From NCBI GenBank assembly GCA_007132315.1, contig SLOW01000330.1, forward strand, positions 1 through 5,163: a DNA stretch of 5,163 bases, given 5' to 3'. The notes under the pieces are model-generated. The model saw only the letters and a program-made list of their open reading frames with translations, had not been told where the DNA came from and made no database searches. The DNA comes from Opitutales bacterium (lineage in GTDB: Bacteria > Verrucomicrobiota > Verrucomicrobiia > Opitutales > T3Sed10-336). The position numbers were made by a program, and so were the translations under genes. Below are positions 1 to 4,876 of this stretch, piece after piece (within the stretch, counting starts at the first letter, position 1; each line of letters starts with the position of its first letter).

Positions 1-570
1 ATTCTCCTGCTCGGCCTTCCCCTCGCCCGCCACTGGCAGGAATGCTGGCAGCCGTTCGGTTGGCTCCCCCGCGATGACCAGGACACAATCCGGCGCAATC
101 TGGAATCGGGGCGGCGCTTTTTTCTGGGCAGTCTCGCCGTCAGCCTGACCGCGACCCTGGCCAGCACGCCCCTGGGGGTGTACTATTTCAACGTCTTCGC
201 CCCGGGAGCGGTCGTGCTGAACGTCGTCCTCGTCTCGCTCGCCGCGGTCGTGATCTCGGCCGGTATGATGGCGCTCTTTTTCGGGCTGTTCGGGTTGACC
301 GTCTTGACCGTGCTCTTCAACCACGCCGCCTGGATGGTCATTCTCGTCATGGAAATCGCGGTCGCCCTCTGGTGGCACCTGCCCCTGCATTTCTGGAGCG
401 CGGAATACCGGCACGACCTGTTCGCCGGCCTCGCCACCGGAGCGGTTCTGATCGGTCTGTTGCTTTACGCCGAATACGCGGGCCGTATCCGGCGGATCAA
501 CGCGTTCCTGCCCTTCCTGGCTCTGGGAGCCCTGCTGGCGATCGGCGCGCGTTTGACTTTTCCCGGTTGA
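1..570 (+). CDS. comEC: ComEC/Rec2-family competence membrane protein, C-terminal part (5' end outside window)
   Basis: The reading frame is open from base 1 to a TGA at 568-570, giving 189 visible residues; the start lies upstream. ComEC/Rec2 proteins form the inner-membrane channel that carries single-stranded DNA into the cytoplasm during natural transformation. The family signature is visible around residues 40-80: a GSLAVSLTATLASTPLGVYY stretch, then an N-V-V-L-V-S-L segment, which matches the typical conserved core helices of the competence domain. About five or six hydrophobic segments follow (roughly 41-62, 69-87, 88-106, 110-127, 140-158 and 166-185), separated by short polar or aromatic loops. 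The protein ends right after the last helix with LTFPG. Many ComEC proteins continue into a metallo-beta-lactamase-like domain, and nothing of that kind follows here in any frame. It is the first visible gene of a probable three-gene + strand operon. The competence role is inferred from the family. Confidence 0.82.
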   Translation: MLLLGLPLARHWQECWQPFGWLPRDDQDTIRRNLESGRRFFLGSLAVSLTATLASTPLGVYYFNVFAPGAVVLNVVLVSLAAVVISAGMMALFFGLFGLTVLTVLFNHAAWMVILVMEIAVALWWHLPLHFWSAEYRHDLFAGLATGAVLIGLLLYAEYAGRIRRINAFLPFLALGALLAIGARLTFPG

Positions 571-576
571 GCGCAC

Positions 577-580
577 AAGG
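577..580 (+). promoter_or_regulatory. Shine-Dalgarno-like AAGG for the 94-residue coiled-coil gene
   Basis: AAGG lies 7 nt before the ATG at 588. It decides the start: the same frame is open much further upstream, to an ATG at 372, but that stretch lies inside the comEC reading frame and translates to Arg/Pro-rich out-of-frame sequence. Confidence 0.5.
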
Positions 581-587
581 TCGCGCC

Positions 588-872
588 ATGAAAAGCGCCT
601 ACGAACTGGCTATGGAACGCCTCAACGCCTCGGATCCCGAGGCCGGGAAACCCCTCACCCAGGAGCAAAAGGAAGCCCTGGCGAAACTCGACAAGGACTA
701 CGCCGCGAAAGTGGCCGAACGGGAGATTTTTCTGCAGAAGCAGCTCGACGACGCCTTGAGGCAGGGAAATCAGACGGAAGCGGAGCAGATCAGAAAACAG
801 ATCTCCCTGGAGAAGGCCCGATTGGAGGAAGAAAAGGAAGACAAGAAAAACCGCGTCCGGGCCGATAGGTAG
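588..872 (+). CDS. Small coiled-coil protein of unknown function (94 aa)
   Basis: I do not recognise a named family. The protein starts MKSAYELAMERL and is almost entirely charged helix. Residues 24-90 are dominated by Lys, Glu, Gln, Ala and Arg with heptad-like hydrophobic spacing, so a single long coiled coil or helical hairpin is likely. There is no signal peptide, membrane segment, Cys or Trp, so a soluble cytoplasmic protein is expected. A short Pro/Gly-containing stretch (residues 14-23) separates the N-terminal amphipathic helix from the main one. The start at 588 is supported by AAGG 7 nt upstream and by the change from out-of-frame-like to helix-like composition. It lies 17 nt after comEC and 1 nt before the beta-helix gene, so it is probably co-transcribed and may be translationally coupled with the latter. 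It could be a structural or adaptor protein for a neighbour; that is speculation. The gene is likely real; the function is unknown. Confidence 0.75.
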   Translation: MKSAYELAMERLNASDPEAGKPLTQEQKEALAKLDKDYAAKVAEREIFLQKQLDDALRQGNQTEAEQIRKQISLEKARLEEEKEDKKNRVRADR

Positions 873-873
873 C

Positions 874-1569
874 ATGCTCGCTTCCGATCTGTTCACGCTG
901 CCGGAGGCCTTTCCCTTCGCGGCGCACTTCCCGGCGGACGTCTCCCCCTGGGAGTGGGTTCCGGCCATCGGCGCGGCCTTGCGGGGCCACCGCTTTCCGG
1001 ACGGCAAACGGGAAATTCCGGCCGGCGTTCATTGCGAAGGCGCGGTTTTTCTGGATCCGACGGTAACGCTGCCGCACACCTGCACGCTGATCGGGCCGCT
1101 GTACGTCGGCGCGGGAACCGAAATCCGTCCCGGAGCCTACGTGCGTGGCAACGTGATTGTGGGAAACCACTGCGTGCTGGGAAACGCCTGCGAGTTCAAG
1201 AACTGCCTGCTTCTCGACGGCGTCGAGGTCCCCCACTTCAGTTACGTCGGTGATTCGATCCTCGGCCGCGGCGCCCACCTTGGCGCAGGGGCGGTGCTCG
1301 CGAATCTGCGCCTCGACCGGCAACCGGTCTCCGTCCACACACCCGACGGCCCGAAGCCGACCGGCCTGCGCAAACTCGGGGCACTCCTGGGCGACGAGGC
1401 CGAGGCGGGTTGCAACGCCGTTCTGCAACCGGGAACCGTCCTGGGCAAGGGATCCGCCGTCCTGCCGGCAATCGCGTACGGCGGTTATCTGGAGCCGGAC
1501 ACCATCGCCCGCGTGCGGGAGACTGTTGTGACCATCCCGCGACGCGGCCGGCGCCGGACCGACGGGTAA
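874..1569 (+). CDS. Left-handed beta-helix (hexapeptide-repeat) acyltransferase-like protein, GlmU C-terminal-domain type
   Basis: This 231-residue protein carries hexapeptide repeats from about residue 55 to 210, for example IRPGAYVRGNVIVGNHCVLG at 84-103. It resembles the acetyltransferase half of GlmU and of archaeal sugar-1-phosphate nucleotidylyltransferase/acetyltransferases. By hand alignment to E. coli GlmU, E107-x-K109 matches E349-x-K351, H121 matches the catalytic His363, Y124 matches Tyr366 and N144 matches Asn386, all with identical spacing. Between N144 and the next repeat is an insertion (about 147-168) ending in a TGLRKLGALLGD segment, as in the archaeal-type enzymes. The first 50 residues are non-repetitive and have no uridylyltransferase signature (no GxGTRM-type loop), so a database name such as 'UDP-N-acetylglucosamine diphosphorylase' would describe a missing domain. 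The likely role is acetyl transfer to an amino-sugar phosphate or nucleotide-sugar; the substrate is unknown. It starts 1 nt after the coiled-coil gene, with AGG 4 nt before the ATG. It is probably the last gene of the operon. Confidence 0.82.
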   Translation: MLASDLFTLPEAFPFAAHFPADVSPWEWVPAIGAALRGHRFPDGKREIPAGVHCEGAVFLDPTVTLPHTCTLIGPLYVGAGTEIRPGAYVRGNVIVGNHCVLGNACEFKNCLLLDGVEVPHFSYVGDSILGRGAHLGAGAVLANLRLDRQPVSVHTPDGPKPTGLRKLGALLGDEAEAGCNAVLQPGTVLGKGSAVLPAIAYGGYLEPDTIARVRETVVTIPRRGRRRTDG

Positions 1570-1585
1570 TCTTCCGCCAACCCGG

Positions 1586-2932
1586 TCACTCCGGCTCGGC
1601 CAGGCCCTTCCAGACCCAGTCCCGGGCCTCCGGCACCGATTCAAAGAACCGGTCGAGCGCGGCGCTCAGGTGCTCGGCGTAGCGGAAATGAGCTCCCATG
1701 CCGGTGCGCAACTCGGCCTCGTAGATGAACTTGTCCCCCTGGGTGACGTGTTCGAACGGTGTCTGGCTGCCCAAAAGCAGCGCGTAGGGGTAAGCCGGGG
1801 AACCCGCTTCCAGCAGGCGGCGGAGAAAAACGGTCTGTCGCTCCAGCAGGGAACGGTGCGCGGCGACGTCGATCTCCGGCGGCAGGTAAAAGCCGTGCTG
1901 CACCAACGGCGTGAATCGATGGCCGGTGCGATGACGGTTGAGATCGCGCAGCTCGGCCACCGCGAGGTTGTTCCAGGCAAAGGCCGCCCGCATGCGCCGC
2001 AGGGCGCGACCGGCACGGCCGTAGCGATTGGCGCGGTGGCGGAGAGCCTCGGGAACCGGCTGCGTTTCCGGCAGGAACGGCGGCGTCTCGGCGTCGATTT
2101 TCACCCACGTCCGATCCGGGAGCGCCTCGTGGGACAGTCCCGACAGCCCCGTCTCGATACTGTAAGCCAGATCCGCCTCGGCCTGCCGCGCGAACGACTC
2201 GTCGCGCTGACTGTGGCGCATGAGGCGGGGTGAGATCTTCTCCAGCTCCGCCCGCAGCAGATCGGCCGCACGGCGCGCCTCCGGCTGAGGGAGGGAAGCG
2301 AGGTGTTTGACCGTTTCGGCCCACATGCGCGAGGTCATGACCAGCGCGAGATTGGTGCGGGTGGCGAACGGCACGAAATAACGCGCCCGGTCGAGCGCGT
2401 AATTCTTGCGAAGGCGCTTCACGACAGCCGGCTTGGCTCCTTCCGGACAGCGAACCACAGCCGGATTGCACTCCGCCTCGCGGTCGAGGCGGCGGTACTC
2501 GCCTCCGTAAGCCGCGAACGCGTCGGCCAGAAGTTCGCTCCACTCCTCCGCCAGTTCCTCCGGAATCCCGATTTCCCCGGCCTCCGGCACGTTGGTCGGG
2601 TTCATGGTGATGTACCGGGTGCTCGACTCCTGGCCATCGGCCATCTGTGATATTTCGAACAGTTTGTAGGCCAGCCACATCGAAACATCGTCCACCGCCA
2701 CGGCAATGCCTCCGGTCAAGCCGCCGATCGACGCGTGACCGTAATCGACGAATCTCAGGATCCGGTCGATCGAGGCGCCGGGGTCATCCAGATCGACTTT
2801 GGCCAGGATCGCCCCCAGCCCGTCATTGCTGCGGGAATAACGCGCCAGAACGGAGGCGAGCAGTTCCGGGGTAACCCGGGGCATACCCGAGGCTTCGGGA
2901 GGTGGGACGATGGCTAGACCGGTGACTTTCAT
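1586..2932 (-). CDS. Tandem-domain FAD-dependent thymidylate synthase (ThyX)-family protein
   Basis: A 448-residue protein, about twice the length of classical ThyX, apparently made of two ThyX-like halves. ThyX makes dTMP from dUMP with methylene-tetrahydrofolate, FAD and NADPH, and its signature is RHRxxSxNExSxRY. In the N-terminal half only the second part survives (QESSTRY, 101-107); the RHR position reads ISQ (94-96). In the C-terminal half only the first part survives (RHR, 333-335), and the Ser, Arg and Tyr positions read Leu, Gln and His. Other family-like segments are YGHASIGGLTGG (64-75), ARYFVPFATRTNLALVMTSR (183-202) and AELRTGMGAHFRYAEH (406-421). I recall long tandem ThyX relatives of this layout in other bacteria; their activity is uncertain to me. 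The ATG at 2932 (MKVTGLAIVPPP) was preferred to an in-frame ATG at 3037, because the extra 35 residues are Ser/Arg/Cys-rich and unlike the family. No Shine-Dalgarno is visible (TTTCCCGCC precedes the ATG). It is convergent with the beta-helix gene and divergent from DUF1015. Confidence 0.8.
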   Translation of the reverse strand: MKVTGLAIVPPPEASGMPRVTPELLASVLARYSRSNDGLGAILAKVDLDDPGASIDRILRFVDYGHASIGGLTGGIAVAVDDVSMWLAYKLFEISQMADGQESSTRYITMNPTNVPEAGEIGIPEELAEEWSELLADAFAAYGGEYRRLDREAECNPAVVRCPEGAKPAVVKRLRKNYALDRARYFVPFATRTNLALVMTSRMWAETVKHLASLPQPEARRAADLLRAELEKISPRLMRHSQRDESFARQAEADLAYSIETGLSGLSHEALPDRTWVKIDAETPPFLPETQPVPEALRHRANRYGRAGRALRRMRAAFAWNNLAVAELRDLNRHRTGHRFTPLVQHGFYLPPEIDVAAHRSLLERQTVFLRRLLEAGSPAYPYALLLGSQTPFEHVTQGDKFIYEAELRTGMGAHFRYAEHLSAALDRFFESVPEARDWVWKGLAEPE

Positions 2933-3052
2933 GGCGGGAAATCGACAGCATGAAAAGGCCGTCCGGCTTTGACGAGGGAAATTATGGTTGCCATTTCGGG
3001 GCGCGACGGAAAGCAGTTGAGCTGCCGACAAGAGCAAGAAAGACTATTCATT

Positions 3053-4297
3053 ATGGCTACACTGAAACCATTCCAAGGTTATCGTCCACCCGGCGAACTG
3101 GCCCCGAAAGTTGCCTCGCGGCCCTACGACGTCCTCGACTCCAAGGAGGCCCGGCGCGAGGCGGGAGACAACCCGCACAGTTTTCTGCGGGTCGTGAAAC
3201 CCGAGATCGAACTGCCGGAGGACACCGACCACTATTCGGACGCGGTTTACAACAAGGCGCGGGAGAACTTCCGGAAGTTCATCGACCAGGGCACCCTCGT
3301 TCAGGATCCGAAACGGCTCTTCTACGTTTATGCCCAGACCTGGGGCGAAAAGACCCAGTACGGCATCGTCGGCTGCGCCGCGGTCGAGGATTATCTCAAC
3401 GACACGATCAAGAAACACGAACTCACCCGTTCCGACAAAGAAGAGGACCGGATGAAGCACGTGCGGGTCACTAACGCCAACGCCGAACCGGTCTTTTTCA
3501 CCTACCCGGCGGTGGACGAAATCGACCGCATCGTCGCCACCGTCGCCCAAGGCGAACCGGAGTACGACTTTGTCGCCGACGACGGCTTCGGCCACCGCTT
3601 CTGGGTGATCGAGCACGACGCGACCATCCTCCGGCTGGAGGAGCTTTTCGCGGAGGTTCCCGCGTTTTACGTCGCCGACGGACACCACCGCACCGCGGCG
3701 GCCGCACTGGTGGGGGCGGAAAAAAAGAACAACAACCCGGACCACACCGGCGAGGAGGAGTACAACTTCTTCATGGCGGTGCTCTTTCCGCACAACCAGC
3801 TCGGGATCATCGACTACAACCGCGTGGTGAAAGACCTCAACGGCCTGGAACCCGCCGCTTTCCTCGATCGCCTGAAGACCGGATTCGAGGTCAGGGAAAC
3901 GGGCCGCGAGCGGTTCAAACCGGAGGAACCGCACACCTTCGGCATGTACCTGGAGGGCGCCTGGTACGCTCTGACCGCCAAACCGGAAACCAACGACGAC
4001 AATGATCCGATCGGATCGCTCGACGTCACCGTGCTTTCCAAACACGTCCTGGCCGACATCCTGGGCATCGAAAACCTCCGCACCGACAAACGCATTGATT
4101 TCGTCGGCGGTATCCGCGGTCTGGAGGAACTGGAGCGCCGCGTGGACAGCGGCGAGATGAAGGTCGCCTTTTCCCTGTACCCGGTGACGATGCAACAACT
4201 CATGACCATTGCCGACACCGGCAATATCATGCCACCCAAAACCACCTGGTTCGAACCCAAGCTCCGGAGCGGGTTGATCGTCCACACGCTGGACTGA
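3053..4297 (+). CDS. DUF1015 family protein (ParB/SerK-like GHHR box)
   Basis: A 414-residue protein, full length for DUF1015. Family landmarks run in order: MATLKPFQGYRP (1-12), ASRPYDVLDSKEAR (21-34), NPHSFLRVVKPE (40-51), KHELTRSDKEEDRMKH (121-136), FYVADGHHRTAAA (205-217), DYNRVVKDL (254-262), VTVLSKHVLADILGI (325-339) and MPPKTTWFEPKLRSGL (393-408). The DGHHR box resembles the nucleotide-binding GxxR box of the ParB/sulfiredoxin superfamily, which includes the archaeal ADP-dependent serine kinase SerK. I recall DUF1015 genes lying next to serine-biosynthesis genes in other bacteria, so a small-molecule kinase role is possible, but no such neighbour is present here. The ATG at 3053 gives the expected family N-terminus; the frame is open further upstream (a TTG at 2969), but that extension does not look conserved. 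A purine-rich AAGAAAGA at 3038-3043 and just upstream may serve as a weak ribosome site. There is no signal peptide or membrane segment, so it is cytoplasmic. The biochemical function is not established. Confidence 0.88.
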   Translation: MATLKPFQGYRPPGELAPKVASRPYDVLDSKEARREAGDNPHSFLRVVKPEIELPEDTDHYSDAVYNKARENFRKFIDQGTLVQDPKRLFYVYAQTWGEKTQYGIVGCAAVEDYLNDTIKKHELTRSDKEEDRMKHVRVTNANAEPVFFTYPAVDEIDRIVATVAQGEPEYDFVADDGFGHRFWVIEHDATILRLEELFAEVPAFYVADGHHRTAAAALVGAEKKNNNPDHTGEEEYNFFMAVLFPHNQLGIIDYNRVVKDLNGLEPAAFLDRLKTGFEVRETGRERFKPEEPHTFGMYLEGAWYALTAKPETNDDNDPIGSLDVTVLSKHVLADILGIENLRTDKRIDFVGGIRGLEELERRVDSGEMKVAFSLYPVTMQQLMTIADTGNIMPPKTTWFEPKLRSGLIVHTLD

Positions 4298-4313
4298 AAA
4301 CATCGCGCCCGCT

Positions 4314-4366
4314 CCTCACGGAGACGGCCTACGGATCCGAATTCCACCGTAGGCCCGCCCGTGAGG
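4314..4366. terminator. Large interrupted inverted repeat, candidate bidirectional terminator
   Basis: Outer arms CCTCACGG (4314-4321) and CCGTGAGG (4359-4366) are exact reverse complements. Inner arms GGCCTACGG (4326-4334) and CCGTAGGCC (4347-4355) are too. A 4/3-nt internal loop separates the two stems and the apical loop is 12 nt. It starts 16 nt after the DUF1015 stop, between two convergent genes, which is where a shared terminator would be expected. There is no clear U-tract on either strand, so intrinsic termination is not certain. It could equally be a copy of a dispersed palindromic repeat. Confidence 0.5.
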
Positions 4367-4371
4367 GCGGG
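4354..4371 (+). repeat. GC-rich hairpin with GTGA (GNRA-type) loop
   Basis: CCCGCCC (4354-4360) and GGGCGGG (4365-4371) are perfect 7-bp arms around GTGA. This hairpin shares bases with the larger inverted repeat (4314-4366), so the two folds exclude each other. It could aid termination or protect the 3' end of the DUF1015 transcript; that is inference. Confidence 0.5.
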
Positions 4372-4384
4372 GTTGGGCGGGGTC
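4365..4384 (+). repeat. Tandem 10-bp repeat forming a four-G-run (G-quadruplex-type) motif
   Basis: Two adjacent copies, GGGCGGGGTT (4365-4374) and GGGCGGGGTC (4375-4384), differ only at the last base. Together they contain four G-runs of three or more separated by 1, 2 and 1 nt, which fits the usual G-quadruplex pattern with very short loops. The motif is on the strand of the DUF1015 transcript, in its presumed 3' untranslated region. Confidence 0.6.
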
Positions 4385-4393
4385 AAATGGGTT

Positions 4394-4409
4394 CCGGAAC
4401 GACTTCCGG
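4394..4409 (-). terminator. Small hairpin just after rpmE2, weak terminator candidate
   Basis: CCGGAA (4394-4399) and TTCCGG (4404-4409) form a perfect 6-bp stem with a 4-nt loop, one base beyond the rpmE2 stop codon on the minus strand. The following minus-strand sequence (AACCCATTTGACC) has only a three-T run, so the terminator call is weak. Confidence 0.35.
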
Positions 4410-4410
4410 C

Positions 4411-4665
4411 TCAGGCCTTGCGGCGGAGCCGACGGAATTTCTTTTCGAACTTCTCGACCCGGCCGGCGGAATCGACCATGCGTTTTTCGCCGGTATAGGC
4501 CGGGTGGGAATCGGCGGTCACGTCGCGCAAAACGATGAAATGCTCCACGCCGTCGATCTCTTCCTTGCGGGGTGATCGCGCGGTCGAGCGGGAGAGAAAA
4601 CGTTTTCCGGAGGAAACGTCAACAAAGGCGACCGGATTGAGTTTCGGGTGGATGTCCTTTTTCAC
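4411..4665 (-). CDS. rpmE2: 50S ribosomal protein L31, type B (zinc-independent)
   Basis: An 84-residue protein starting MKKDIHP, with the L31 type B core: VAFVDVSSGKRFLSRST (13-29), EIDGVEHF (36-43), SHPAYTGEKR (53-62) and a basic tail ending FEKKFRRLRRKA. L31 bridges the central protuberance of the large subunit to the small subunit. There are no cysteines, so the CxxC zinc site of type A L31 is absent; this defines the zinc-independent paralogue. The start codon is GTG at 4665. An in-frame TAA at 4684-4686, which is the rpmJ stop, closes the frame upstream with no other usable start between, and the N-terminus fits the family. No Shine-Dalgarno is visible before the GTG. The 18-nt gap to rpmJ implies co-transcription, possibly with translational coupling. 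Confidence 0.93.
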   Translation of the reverse strand: MKKDIHPKLNPVAFVDVSSGKRFLSRSTARSPRKEEIDGVEHFIVLRDVTADSHPAYTGEKRMVDSAGRVEKFEKKFRRLRRKA

Positions 4666-4683
4666 GGGAAATACGCGGATGGG

Positions 4684-4809
4684 TTACCTCTGGCGGGCTT
4701 TGAACCGAGGATTGGTTTTGTTGATGACGTAAACCTTCCCCCGGCGGCGAACGACCTGGCAACCGGGATGACGGCTCTTGACCGATTTCAATGACGTGAC
4801 GACTTTCAT
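4684..4809 (-). CDS. rpmJ: 50S ribosomal protein L36, 41-residue cysteine-poor type
   Basis: A 41-residue protein beginning MKVVTSLKSVKSRHPGC. It continues with QVVRRRGKVYVINK (18-31) and ends TNPRFKARQR, which is the longer, zinc-ligand-poor L36 form. L36 is the smallest large-subunit protein and sits near the base of the L7/L12 stalk. Classical L36 carries a C-x2-C-x12-C-x4-H zinc ribbon; here only one cysteine (C17) remains, so zinc binding is not expected. It starts with ATG at 4809 and stops with TAA at 4684-4686. No Shine-Dalgarno is visible (CTTTCTCTTT precedes the ATG), and a promoter lies immediately upstream. It is probably the first gene of an rpmJ-rpmE2 operon. Pairing of type B L31 with this L36 form is seen elsewhere, where the operon can be zinc-regulated; no clear Zur-type palindrome is visible here. 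Confidence 0.93.
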   Translation of the reverse strand: MKVVTSLKSVKSRHPGCQVVRRRGKVYVINKTNPRFKARQR

Positions 4810-4819
4810 AAAGAGAAAG

Positions 4820-4850
4820 AGTATAGAACGCCCAAATCAACCCCTGTCAA
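4820..4850 (-). promoter_or_regulatory. Sigma70-like promoter for rpmJ-rpmE2, nearly leaderless
   Basis: On the minus strand a perfect -35 TTGACA (4845-4850) is followed after 19 nt by TATACT (4820-4825), which matches the -10 consensus at five of six bases. The 19-nt spacer is longer than ideal. Only 10 nt separate the -10 box from the rpmJ ATG, so a start about 7 nt downstream would leave a leader of roughly 3-4 nt. A TTGA direct repeat (TTGACAGGGGTTGA) overlaps the -35 region. Confidence 0.55.
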
Positions 4851-4876
4851 CAGCCCTTTCGGGAAAATAACCCAGA

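Noticed and set aside
1561..1587. Imperfect hairpin across the two convergent stop codons (GACGGGT with ACCCGGTC) as a terminator
   Set aside because: It needs a bulge, has a 12-nt loop and no T-tract on either strand; too weak to call.
790..1644. Minus-strand open frame (284 codons) opposite the coiled-coil and beta-helix genes
   Set aside because: It spans two well supported + strand genes and runs into the ThyX-like gene; no recognisable motif.
1641..2678. Minus-strand open frame (345 codons) in another frame of the ThyX-like gene
   Set aside because: Its translation is Arg/Gly/Pro/Ala-rich low-complexity sequence, and the overlapping ThyX-like frame explains the region.
2981..2986. CATAAT on the minus strand as a -10 box for the ThyX-like gene
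   Set aside because: It matches the consensus at five of six bases and would give a leader of about 40 nt, but no convincing -35 box lies 16-19 nt upstream.
2933..3037. 35-residue N-terminal extension of the ThyX-like protein from an ATG at 3037
   Set aside because: The extension is Ser/Arg/Cys-rich and unlike the family; MKVTGLAIVPPP at 2932 is the natural N-terminus.
3044..4303. Long minus-strand open frame (419 codons) opposite the DUF1015 gene
   Set aside because: It is an antisense shadow typical of GC-rich coding DNA. Its translation is a Val/Gly/Phe/Arg/His-rich string with no family motif, while the + strand protein matches DUF1015 along its whole length.
4853..4864. CCCTTTCGGG followed by AAAATAA as a terminator for the FGE-family gene
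   Set aside because: The stem is only 3 bp, and on the minus strand the T-rich side comes before the hairpin rather than after it.
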